The translations under genes were made by a program, and so were the position numbers. The notes below the pieces were generated by a model, which was given only the letters and a program-made list of their open reading frames with translations, did no database searches and was not told the DNA's origin. This document shows, piece by piece, positions 51,022 through 57,707 of a stretch of DNA of 57,707 nt. This stretch comes from Teichococcus deserti (GTDB lineage: Bacteria; Pseudomonadota; Alphaproteobacteria; Acetobacterales; Acetobacteraceae). The stretch spans positions 1 through 57,707 of the forward strand of contig NZ_MLCO01000031.1 in the NCBI RefSeq assembly GCF_001982615.1, in the 5' to 3' direction. Position 1 is the first letter of the stretch, and each line of letters starts with the position of its first letter.

Positions 51022-51390
51022 ATGGTGGAAGCAATGGCCGAGGCGCGATTGAGCCTGCGCGTCGATCTGGGCGCGCGCCGGCTGGGACCCGGCAAGGTGC
51101 AGCTGCTGGAGGCGATCGCCCGCGACGGCTCGATCTCGGCCGCGGCGCGCAGCCTGGGCATGTCCTATCGCCGGGCCTGGGAGCTGGTGGAGGACCTGAA
51201 CACCACCTTCGGCGCCCCCGTCGCCGCCACGGCGACCGGCGGCAGCAAGGGCGGCGGCGCCCGGCTGACCGAACTGGGCGAGGCGGTGGTGGCGCAGTTC
51301 CGGGCGCTGGAGGCCGCCGCCGCGGCGGCCGCGGCGCCCCATCTCGCGGCGCTGCTGGCCCGCCTGCCAGCGGCCGCCGAAGAGGACTGA
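51022..51390 (+). CDS. ModE/LysR-type winged helix protein without effector domain
   Basis: A short regulator (122 residues from ATG 51022). The DNA-binding part matches the ModE N-terminal winged helix: GKVQLLEAIARDGSISAAARSLGMSYRRAWELVEDLN, then GGSKGGGARLTELGE. The molybdate-binding C-terminal domains of ModE are missing; an Ala-rich helix replaces them. Other starts are possible: ATG 51034 with GTGGAAG upstream, or TTG 50980 four bases after cysA. Because it trails a sulfate importer operon, it may sense sulfate or a related oxyanion by another route, or act as a simple autoregulator. No molybdate genes are nearby. Confidence 0.8.
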   Translation: MVEAMAEARLSLRVDLGARRLGPGKVQLLEAIARDGSISAAARSLGMSYRRAWELVEDLNTTFGAPVAATATGGSKGGGARLTELGEAVVAQFRALEAAAAAAAAPHLAALLARLPAAAEED

Positions 51391-51546
51391 GCCGCGCGTG
51401 GCAATTGAGAGCGATCGCAAGGCTGCTAGGCTGCGCGCGTCGGGCGCGCTGGCTTGCGAGTCGGGCAAGCCGGCCGGGCGCACGGGTTGTTGCGCAGTCT
51501 TCGGGGGCTTCCCATTTCCCCTGCGCCACCCGCGGCTTGCGCCGCT

Positions 51547-51566
51547 TTATCCCCAAGTCATCCACA
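51547..51566 (+). promoter_or_regulatory. Two DnaA-box matches upstream of nrdA
   Basis: TTATCCCCA (51547-51555) and TCATCCACA (51558-51566) each match the DnaA box TTATCCACA at 8 of 9 positions, in the same orientation and 11 bases apart, about one helical turn. DnaA is known to bind upstream of nrdAB in E. coli. The second box overlaps the first NrdR box by five bases. Confidence 0.5.
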
Positions 51567-51608
51567 ACAAGTAGCGTCAGCAGGGCAACCGGCCCCTAGA
51601 TATTGTGT
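51562..51608 (+). promoter_or_regulatory. Pair of NrdR boxes upstream of nrdA
   Basis: CCCCTAGATATTGTGT (51593-51608) matches the NrdR box pattern acaCwAtATaTwGwgt at 13 of 16 positions, and CCACAACAAGTAGCGT (51562-51577) at 11 of 16. Their starts are exactly 31 bases apart, the three-turn spacing typical of NrdR-controlled ribonucleotide reductase promoters. The NrdR repressor gene itself is not in the window. Confidence 0.7.
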
Positions 51609-51747
51609 TTTCGGGGTGGCATTCTCGGGGCCGAGGCATGGAGGTGACGCCCCTCCCGACCGGCTTCCGGCCCCGCCGCCCTTGGGCGCGCGCGGCCAGG
51701 ACCTGTCGTCCGAAATGCCCTCCGCAGCCCAGTTGAAGGCCACCGCC

Positions 51748-54672
51748 ATGTCCGCATACGACACGCTCGCCGATCCCCAAGCCACGTCCGCCGGCAAGCC
51801 CGGCGCCGCGCCGGCGAGCGCGCAGGTGATCCGCCGCGACGGCCGGGCGGCCCCCTTCAACCCGGGCAAGATCAGCATCGCGCTGACCAAGGCCTTCCTG
51901 GCGGTGGAGGGGCAGTCCGCCGCCTCCTCGCACCGCATCCATGAGATCGTGGCGGGGCTGACCGAACAGATCGTCGCCGGCCTGACGCGCCACACCGGCG
52001 CCGACCGGATCTTCCACATCGAGGATGTGCAGGACCAGGTCGAGCTGGCGCTGATGCGCGGCGGCCACCACAAGGTGGCGCGCGCCTATGTGCTCTACCG
52101 CGAGGACCGGGCGCGCGAGCGGGCGGCGGTGGCGGCCGTCAGCACCCCCTCGGCGCCGGCGCTGCAGGTCAAGGGCCGCGACGGCGTGCTGCGGCCGCTG
52201 GACGCCGCGGCCCTGGCGCGCGCGGTGGCCGAGGCCTGCGAGGGGCTGTCCGATGTGACGCCCGAGCCGGTGCTGGCCGAGACCCGGCGCAACCTCTATG
52301 ACGGCATCAGCGAGGACGAGCTGGCCCAGGCGCCGATCCTGGCCGCCCGCACGCTGATCGAGCAGGAGCCCAACTACAGCCAGGTCAGCGCGCGCCTGCT
52401 GCTGGCCGAGCTGCGCCGCGAGGCGCTGGTCTTCGTCGAGGGCACGCCCGCCACCAGCCAGGCCGAGATGGCCGCGCGCTACCCCGAGTATTTCGGCGCC
52501 TATATCGCCCGCGGCATCGAGCACCAGCTGCTGAACCCCGAGCTGGCGCAGTTCGACCTGGCCCGCCTCGGCGCCGCGCTGAAGCCGGAACGCGATCTGC
52601 AGTTCCAGTATCTCGGCTTCCAGACGCTCTACGACCGCTACCTGCAGCAGACCCAGGGCATCCGCTTCGAGATGCCGCAGGCCTTCTTCATGCGCGTCGC
52701 CATGGGGCTGGCGCTGCGCGAGATCGACCGCGAGGCGCGGGCGATCGAGTTCTACGACCTGATCTCCTCCTTCGACTTCATGTGCTCGACGCCGACCCTG
52801 TTCAACAGCGGCACGCGGCATTCCCAGCTTTCTTCCTGCTTCCTGACCAGCGTGCCTGACGACCTGGACGGCATCTTCGGCGCGATCCGTGACAATGCGC
52901 TGCTGGCGAAATATTCGGGCGGCATCGGCAATGCCTGGACCCGGGTGCGCGGCCTCGGCGCGCATATCCGCGGCACCAATGGCCAGAGCCAGGGCATCGT
53001 TCCCTTCCTGAAGGTCGCGAACGACACCGCGATCGCCGTCAACCAGGGCGGCAAGCGCAAGGGCGCGGTCTGCGCCTATCTCGAGACCTGGCATATCGAC
53101 GTCGAGGAGTTCCTCGACCTGCGCAAGAACACCGGCGACGACCGCCGCCGCACGCATGACATGAACACCGCCAACTGGGTGCCGGACCTGTTCATGCAGC
53201 GCGTCGAGGCCGATGGCGAATGGACGCTGTTCTCGCCGGACGAGGTGCCCGACCTGCACGAGCTCTACGGCATCCCCTTCCGCGAAGCCTATGAGCGCTA
53301 CGAGGCCAAGGCCCGGGCCGGCGAGATCAAGGTGCACAAGACGGTGCGCGCGCTCGAGCTGTGGCGCCGCATGCTGACCATGCTGTTCGAGACCGGCCAT
53401 CCCTGGATGACCTTCAAGGACCCGTGCAACCTGCGCTCGCCGCAGCGCCATGCCGGCGTGGTCCACTCGTCCAACCTCTGCACCGAGATCACGCTGAACA
53501 CGTCTGACAGCGAGGTCGCGGTCTGCAACCTGGGCTCGATCAACCTCGGCCAGCATGTGACGGAGAAGGGTCTGGATCGCGACCGGCTGGCGCGCACCAT
53601 CCGCACCGCCATGCGGATGCTGGACAACGTCATCGACGTCAATTTCTACACCATCCCGCAGGCCCGCCGCTCCAACCTGCGCCACCGCCCGGTCGGCATG
53701 GGGCTGATGGGCTACCAGGACGCGCTGCATGCGCTGCGCCTGCCGCTGGCCTCCGACGAGGCGGTGCGCTTCGCCGATGAGAGCATGGAGCTGATCAGCT
53801 ACCACGCCATCGAGGCCTCGGTGGAGCTGGCGGCCGAGCGCGGCGCCTATGCCTCCTTCCCCGGCTCGCTGTGGAGCCAGGGCATCCTGCCGCATGACAG
53901 CGTCGACTTCGTCGCCGAGGCGCGCGGCGGCCTGGACCTGGATCGCTCCGCCGCCCTCGACTGGACCGGCCTGCGCGAGCGGGTGAAGACCATCGGCATG
54001 CGCAACTCCAACGTGATGGCGATCGCGCCGACGGCGACGATCTCCAACATCGTCGGCGCCACCCAGTCGATCGAGCCGACCTTCCGCAACCTCTATGTGA
54101 AGGCCAACATGTCGGGCGACTTCACGGTGGTGAACCCGTCCCTGGTGCGCGACCTGAAGGCGCTGGAGCTCTGGGACCCCGTCATGGTCTCCGACCTGAA
54201 GTATTACGACGGCAGCCTGGGCGCCATCGACCGCATCCCCGCAGAGCTGAAGTCGCTCTACGCCACCGCCTTCGAGGTCGATGTCTCCTGGCTGGTCGAG
54301 GCCGCGGCGCGCCGCCAGAAGTGGATCGACCAGGCGCAGTCGCTGAACCTGTACCTGGCCAATCCGAACGGCCGCAAGCTGGACGCGCTGTACCGCCTGG
54401 CCTGGCGGCGCGGGCTGAAGACCACCTACTACCTGCGCACCCAGAGCGCGACGCATGTCGAGAAGTCGACGCTGAAGACCTCGGACGGCAAGCTGAACGC
54501 GGTGAAGGTGGCGCCCGCCGCCGCGCCGGCGCCGCAGCCCGCCGCCGTGGTCGCGGCCCCGCCGCCGCCGGCCCCCTCCGCCGTGGTGAACGCGGCGCCG
54601 AAGCCGGTGCCGGCGACCGAGGTCGGAAACTTCTGCTCGCTCGACGACCCCACCTGCGAAGCCTGCCAGTAA
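51748..54672 (+). CDS. nrdA: Ribonucleoside-diphosphate reductase class I, alpha (catalytic) subunit NrdA
   Basis: A 974-residue catalytic subunit that reduces NDPs to dNDPs. An ATP-cone lies at about 26-120 (VIRRDGRAAPFNPGKISIAL), and a second, more diverged cone-like region at about 138-228. The barrel follows, with Cys364 (LSSCF), Asn576/Cys578/Glu580 (SNLCTE) as radical site and Cys593 (AVCNLGSINL). The C-terminal redox pair is CEAC (970-973). The Cys364-Cys578 spacing of 214 equals that of E. coli (225/439). E. coli NrdA has 761 residues; the extra length is the second cone and an Ala/Pro linker before the C-terminal tail. ATG 51748 with GAAGG is preferred. nrdB follows after 12 bases. 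Confidence 0.95.
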   Translation: MSAYDTLADPQATSAGKPGAAPASAQVIRRDGRAAPFNPGKISIALTKAFLAVEGQSAASSHRIHEIVAGLTEQIVAGLTRHTGADRIFHIEDVQDQVELALMRGGHHKVARAYVLYREDRARERAAVAAVSTPSAPALQVKGRDGVLRPLDAAALARAVAEACEGLSDVTPEPVLAETRRNLYDGISEDELAQAPILAARTLIEQEPNYSQVSARLLLAELRREALVFVEGTPATSQAEMAARYPEYFGAYIARGIEHQLLNPELAQFDLARLGAALKPERDLQFQYLGFQTLYDRYLQQTQGIRFEMPQAFFMRVAMGLALREIDREARAIEFYDLISSFDFMCSTPTLFNSGTRHSQLSSCFLTSVPDDLDGIFGAIRDNALLAKYSGGIGNAWTRVRGLGAHIRGTNGQSQGIVPFLKVANDTAIAVNQGGKRKGAVCAYLETWHIDVEEFLDLRKNTGDDRRRTHDMNTANWVPDLFMQRVEADGEWTLFSPDEVPDLHELYGIPFREAYERYEAKARAGEIKVHKTVRALELWRRMLTMLFETGHPWMTFKDPCNLRSPQRHAGVVHSSNLCTEITLNTSDSEVAVCNLGSINLGQHVTEKGLDRDRLARTIRTAMRMLDNVIDVNFYTIPQARRSNLRHRPVGMGLMGYQDALHALRLPLASDEAVRFADESMELISYHAIEASVELAAERGAYASFPGSLWSQGILPHDSVDFVAEARGGLDLDRSAALDWTGLRERVKTIGMRNSNVMAIAPTATISNIVGATQSIEPTFRNLYVKANMSGDFTVVNPSLVRDLKALELWDPVMVSDLKYYDGSLGAIDRIPAELKSLYATAFEVDVSWLVEAAARRQKWIDQAQSLNLYLANPNGRKLDALYRLAWRRGLKTTYYLRTQSATHVEKSTLKTSDGKLNAVKVAPAAAPAPQPAAVVAAPPPPAPSAVVNAAPKPVPATEVGNFCSLDDPTCEACQ

Positions 54673-54684
54673 GGAACGGACCTG

Positions 54685-55830
54685 ATGGACACCAACATGC
54701 TCGACTGGTCCGATCCGGCGCCCGTGGCGCCGGCCCCTGGCGCGGCGCCGCAGCCCGCGCAGAAGCTCGAAGCCGGTGATGCCACCGGCCTCGGCGCCAT
54801 CGACGAGAGCGGCGGCCGCGTCTCGGTCGACGACAAGGCGATGATCAATTGCCGCGCCGACGTGAACCAGCTGCTGCCGCTGAAGTACCGCTGGGCCTGG
54901 GAGAAGTATCTCTCGGCCTGCAACAACCACTGGATGCCGACCGAGATCTCCATGCAGGCGGATATCGCCCAGTGGAAGTCGCGCGACGCGCTGACCGAGG
55001 AGGAGCGCCGCGCGATCAAGCGCAACCTTGGCTTCTTCGCCACCAGCGAGAGCCTGGTCGCCAACAACATCGTGCTGGCCGTCTACCGCCACCTGACCAA
55101 CCCGGAATGCCGCCAGTACCTGCTGCGCCAGGCCTTCGAGGAGGCGGTGCACACCCACACCTTCCAGTACATCGTGGAAAGCCTCGGCCTCGACGAGGGC
55201 GAGCTGTTCAACATGTATCGCGAGGTGCCCTCGATCACCGCCAAGGCGGCCTGGGCGCTCAAATACACGCAGAACCTGTCGGATCCGGCCTTCGCCACCG
55301 GCACGCCGGACAACGACCGCGCCTTCCTGCGCGACCTCATCGCCTTCTACGTCGTCTTCGAAGGCATGTGGTTCTACACCGGCTTCGCGCAGATCCTGTC
55401 GCTGGGCCGGCGCGGGCGGATGGTCGGCATCGCCGAGCAGTACCAGTACATCCTGCGCGACGAGAGCATCCACCTGAACTTCGGCATCGACGTGATCAAC
55501 CAGATCCGCGCCGAGAATCCGGGGCTCTGGACCCGCGAATTCGCGGAGGAGGTGCGCGGCATGCTGCGCGAGGCCTGCGAGCTGGAGGTGGCCTATGGCC
55601 GCGACACCATGCCGCGCGGCTTCCTCGGGCTGAACGCCGCGCTCTGCGAGCAGTACATGCATTTCATCACCAACCGGCGCTGCGCCCAGCTGGCGCTCGC
55701 CCCGGTCTTCCCGGAGGCGGAGAACCCGTTCCCCTGGATGTCCGAGGTGATGGACCTGAAGAAGGAGAAGAACTTCTTCGAGACCCGCGTCATCGAGTAC
55801 CAGAATGGCGGCGCGCTGAGCTGGGACTGA
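54685..55830 (+). CDS. nrdB: Ribonucleoside-diphosphate reductase class I beta subunit NrdB, class Ic-like (Phe at radical Tyr site)
   Basis: A 381-residue ferritin-fold radical subunit. Metal ligands align as Glu122 ([10 protein letters not shown]), Glu153 and His156 ([10 protein letters not shown]), Glu226 (VFEGMWF), and Glu260 and His263 (RDESIH). Compared with E. coli Asp84, Glu115, His118, Tyr122, Glu204, Glu238, His241, the first ligand is Glu instead of Asp, and the radical tyrosine position is Phe160. The 31-residue spacing from first to second ligand equals E. coli. Both changes mark class Ic enzymes like that of Chlamydia trachomatis, which use a Mn(IV)/Fe(III) centre. C-terminal Tyr372 (VIEYQNGG) for radical transfer is present. 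AAGGAA precedes ATG 54685. Confidence 0.95.
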   Translation: MDTNMLDWSDPAPVAPAPGAAPQPAQKLEAGDATGLGAIDESGGRVSVDDKAMINCRADVNQLLPLKYRWAWEKYLSACNNHWMPTEISMQADIAQWKSRDALTEEERRAIKRNLGFFATSESLVANNIVLAVYRHLTNPECRQYLLRQAFEEAVHTHTFQYIVESLGLDEGELFNMYREVPSITAKAAWALKYTQNLSDPAFATGTPDNDRAFLRDLIAFYVVFEGMWFYTGFAQILSLGRRGRMVGIAEQYQYILRDESIHLNFGIDVINQIRAENPGLWTREFAEEVRGMLREACELEVAYGRDTMPRGFLGLNAALCEQYMHFITNRRCAQLALAPVFPEAENPFPWMSEVMDLKKEKNFFETRVIEYQNGGALSWD

Positions 55831-55841
55831 CGCCGCGGCTG

Positions 55842-55864
55842 CGGGGCGGCCGCGCGCCGCCCCG
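55842..55864 (+). terminator. Perfect 9-bp GC hairpin after nrdB
   Basis: CGGGGCGGC (55842-55850), loop CGCGC, GCCGCCCCG (55856-55864), 11 bases after the nrdB stop. No T-run follows, so termination efficiency is uncertain. The rest of the 165-base gap to the next gene holds no recognisable promoter. Confidence 0.5.
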
Positions 55865-55995
55865 TGCCGGCCCTGGCGTTCCTGTGATCGTGACCTTGGC
55901 CGCCGGCGCTCGACCCGGCGGGCGCCCTGGTCGATGCTGCTTCCTCCGGTCTCGCAACGAGTCCATCCGCCCCTGCCGCGAGAGGAAGCCCTGCC

Positions 55996-57570
55996 ATGGC
56001 CCGCCCCCTTCCCGGATCCGCTCGTCGCCGGACGCTCGGCGCCCTGGCGGGGACCGGTCTGCTGGCGGCCTGCGGCGCCGCATCCCCGCGGCTGCGCCTG
56101 GGCGACAGCCCGCCCGAGGACGTGCCGCCGCTGGTCCCGGACGCGCTGGAGCGGGCGCTGGCCGCTCTGCCAGAGGATGTCGAGGCGATCCGCGGGCCGG
56201 CCGGCGTGCCCGGCGTCGCGGTGGCGGTGGTCGCCGGCGGCCAGCGGCGCTTCGCCCGCGGCTTCGGCCGGCGCCGCATCGACCAGGCCGCGCCGGTGAC
56301 GACCGAGACCGTCTTCCAGATCGCCTCGCTGTCCAAGCCGCTCGCCGCCAGCGTCGTCGCCACCCAGGTCGCCGCCGGCCGCTGCGCCTGGGACGATCCG
56401 GCGCAGCGCCATCTGCCCTGGCTGCGGCTGTCCGACCCCGGGATCGCCGCCCGCGCCAGCATCGGCGACTTCATGGCGCATCGCACGGGCCTGCCCGCCT
56501 ATGCCGGCGACCAGCTGGAGGATCTGGGCTTCGGCCGCCGCGCCATCCTGGAGCGGCTGCGGCTGCTGCCGCTGCGGCCGTTCCGCGCCTCCTACGCCTA
56601 CAGCAATTTCGGCCTCACGCTGGGCGCCGAGGCCGCCGCCGCAGCCGCCGGCCAGGACTGGGAAAGCCTGGCGGAGAGCGCGCTCTACCGGCCGCTCGGC
56701 ATGGGCGCCACCAGCTCCCGCCATGCCGATTTCCTGGCGCGCGCCGACCGCGCCGTCCTGCATGCCCGCACGCCCGAGGGGTTCCGCCCGCTCTACGACC
56801 GCGACGCCGATGCGCAGTCGCCGGCCGGCGGCGTGTCTTCCAATGTGCTGGACCTGGCGGCCTGGATGACCATGCTGCTGGCCGGCGGCGCGCCGCTGGT
56901 GCCGGCCGAGGCGCTGGCGCCGGCCTTCCAGCCGCAGGCCCTCTCCGCACCCGGCCATGTCCCCGGCGCGCGTCCCGGCTTCTACGGCTTCGGCTTCAAT
57001 GTCGGCGTGGGTCCTGGCGGACGCGTGATGCTGGGCCATTCCGGGGCCTTCCTGCTGGGCGGCGCCACGGCGATGCAGCTGCTGCCGGGCGAGGGCATCG
57101 GCATCGTCGTGCTGACCAATGCCGCGCCGGTCGGCGTCGCCGAGGCCATCGCCGCGACCTTCCTCGACCGGCTGCAATTCGGCGCGCCGCAGCGGGACTG
57201 GGCCGCCACCTTCGGAGAGGCCTTCGCCGCCTTCTTCGCGCCGGAGGGCGACCTGGCCGGGAAGACGCCGCCGGTCCCCGCCACCGCGCCGCGCGCGCCC
57301 GAGGCCTGTCTCGGCCGCTACGACAATGCCTTTCACGGCCCGGCCGAGGTGGTGCGTGGACCGTCGGGCCTGCTGCTGCGCCTGGGTCCGAAAGCGGTGG
57401 ACATGCCGCTGCTGCCCTGGGATGGCGATGACTTCGCCATGGCGCCGGGTGGCGAGAACGCGCCGCCAGGCTCGCTGGCCAGCCTCCGCTTCGACATGGC
57501 AGGCGGGCGGGCTGTCGGGTTTCGCGCGCAGTACTACGACGCCAGCGGGCTGGGCCGCTGGACGCGCTGA
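55996..57570 (+). CDS. Serine hydrolase of the class C beta-lactamase/penicillin-binding protein family, lipoprotein
   Basis: A 524-residue protein. The lipobox LLAAC (Cys26) after a twin-arginine-like RRRTLGALAG suggests a membrane-anchored exported lipoprotein. Catalytic motifs are SxxK (Ser111-Leu-Ser-Lys114) and YSN (202-204), with HSG in the third-motif position (MLGHSGAF) in place of KTG, as in esterases and peptidases of this family rather than true AmpC. A C-terminal beta domain (about 415-524) follows, as in D-aminopeptidase-like members. ATG 55996 follows GAGAGGAAG. It is probably a peptidase or esterase in the cell envelope. Confidence 0.9.
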   Translation: MARPLPGSARRRTLGALAGTGLLAACGAASPRLRLGDSPPEDVPPLVPDALERALAALPEDVEAIRGPAGVPGVAVAVVAGGQRRFARGFGRRRIDQAAPVTTETVFQIASLSKPLAASVVATQVAAGRCAWDDPAQRHLPWLRLSDPGIAARASIGDFMAHRTGLPAYAGDQLEDLGFGRRAILERLRLLPLRPFRASYAYSNFGLTLGAEAAAAAAGQDWESLAESALYRPLGMGATSSRHADFLARADRAVLHARTPEGFRPLYDRDADAQSPAGGVSSNVLDLAAWMTMLLAGGAPLVPAEALAPAFQPQALSAPGHVPGARPGFYGFGFNVGVGPGGRVMLGHSGAFLLGGATAMQLLPGEGIGIVVLTNAAPVGVAEAIAATFLDRLQFGAPQRDWAATFGEAFAAFFAPEGDLAGKTPPVPATAPRAPEACLGRYDNAFHGPAEVVRGPSGLLLRLGPKAVDMPLLPWDGDDFAMAPGGENAPPGSLASLRFDMAGGRAVGFRAQYYDASGLGRWTR

Positions 57571-57571
57571 G

Positions 57572-57707
57572 CTAGCGCGGCCCACCCGGCGGCGGACCGC
57601 CGCCCATCCCGCCCGGTCCCCCGAACGGCATGCGGGGCGGCAGAGCGCCGGGCCCAGAGCCCGGCGCTCTGCCGCCCCGCATGCCGTTCGGGGGACCGGG
57701 CGGGATG
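57572..57707 (-). CDS. Possible C-terminus of a Gly/Pro-rich protein (partial, overlaps the terminal palindrome)
   Basis: On the minus strand an open frame enters from the window edge and ends with ...LPPRMPFGGPGGMGGGPPPGGPR and TAG at 57574-57572, one base after the serine hydrolase stop. Gly/Pro/Met-rich tails like this occur at the ends of several bacterial proteins, including Ffh, but nothing upstream is visible. Because the outer 103 bases are a perfect inverted repeat, the part right of 57656 may not be real sequence of this gene. Confidence 0.3.
   Translation of the reverse strand, partial: IPPGPPNGMRGGRAPGSGPGALPPRMPFGGPGGMGGGPPPGGPR
57605..57707. repeat. Perfect 49-bp inverted repeat with 5-base loop at the window end
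   Basis: Bases 57605-57653 are the exact reverse complement of 57659-57707, with CCAGA between. The right arm ends on the last base, so the palindrome may extend further. It is far longer than any terminator here and crosses apparent coding sequence. Either a large natural palindrome or a fold-back artefact at a contig end. Confidence 0.95.

Larger units (their letters stand above)
51391..51747 (+). promoter_or_regulatory. Upstream regulatory region of nrdAB (357 bases, no gene)
   Basis: No supported gene lies here. A weak promoter-like pair TTGAGA (51405-51410) and TAGGCT (51427-51432, 16-base spacer) is near the left end. The AT-richer stretch 51545-51615 holds the DnaA- and NrdR-box matches listed separately. 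An in-frame ATG at 51715 could lengthen NrdA by 11 residues but has a poorly spaced Shine-Dalgarno. Confidence 0.5.

Noticed and set aside
55996-57570. AmpC-type antibiotic-resistance beta-lactamase
   Set aside because: The third motif is HSG rather than KTG, and a lipobox and extra C-terminal beta domain point to peptidase or esterase members of the fold.
51577-57585. A 2002-codon open frame on the minus strand opposite nrdAB and the serine hydrolase gene
   Set aside because: It mirrors the high-GC codon pattern of nrdA, nrdB and the hydrolase, which have clear catalytic motifs; the antisense product is low-complexity Arg/Gly/Ala and crosses gene borders.
1-57707. tRNA, rRNA, CRISPR arrays, transposases, integrases, replication origin or prophage genes
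   Set aside because: No cloverleaf, repeat-spacer array or recognisable protein of these types was seen. The two DnaA-box matches lie upstream of nrdA and do not form an origin-like cluster.

Overview
The window is very GC-rich, gene-dense DNA, with ATGA/GTGA stop-start overlaps in operons and a very large set of periplasmic substrate-binding proteins (SBPs). Bug/TctC-type and family-5 SBPs without partners, MocR, GntR/FCD and IclR regulators, and degradative HMG-CoA reductase point to an alphaproteobacterial heterotroph. Acetobacteraceae (Roseomonas-like) is my best guess, from gene content and style only. No rRNA, tRNA, CRISPR, integrase or transposase was seen; this looks like ordinary chromosome.

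Layout. (A) 1-10.9 kb, minus strand: two SDR oxidoreductases, a carboxymuconolactone decarboxylase-like protein, an aldehyde dehydrogenase, a family-5 SBP, an AbgB-like M20 amidohydrolase, an M3 oligopeptidase, a TRAP SBP and SelO. (B) 11-16.5 kb: thioesterase, two-subunit 3-oxoacid CoA-transferase, MocR regulator, class II (degradative) HMG-CoA reductase and a Bug SBP, together suggesting a route for mevalonate/HMG or short 3-oxoacids. (C) 16.7-21.6 kb: c-di-GMP genes (an NMT1-GGDEF sensor and a PAS-GGDEF-EAL protein), a methyltransferase and a 69-residue protein. (D) 21.6-30.6 kb: double-winged-helix GntR regulator, complete dipeptide-type ABC importer with fused ATPases, a C45 (penicillin acyltransferase-like) hydrolase and a divergent class III aminotransferase. 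(E) 30.9-41.6 kb: gamma-glutamyltransferase-like enzyme without signal peptide, alpha/beta hydrolase, two more family-5 SBPs around a GntR gene, an NAD(P) oxidoreductase, IclR, an RraA-like aldolase and a flavoprotein. (F) 41.8-51.4 kb: sulfur supply, with a sulfonate/nitrate-type ABC importer, O-acetylhomoserine sulfhydrylase, an isopenicillin-N-synthase-like dioxygenase, a sulfate ABC importer and a ModE-like DNA-binding protein. (G) 51.5-57.7 kb: ribonucleotide reductase NrdA/NrdB and a class C beta-lactamase-fold lipoprotein.

Main points of interest. NrdB has Phe at the radical tyrosine position and Glu as first metal ligand, the signature of class Ic (Mn/Fe) reductases; upstream of nrdA are two NrdR-box matches 31 bp apart and two DnaA-box matches 11 bp apart. 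A family of palindromic terminator-like repeats (GGGGGAAT...ATTCCCCC plus an ACCCCCATCTTTTTT tail) sits after several unrelated genes. The window ends in a perfect 49-bp inverted repeat reaching its last base, which may be an assembly fold-back. Several divergent promoter regions carry candidate operators.
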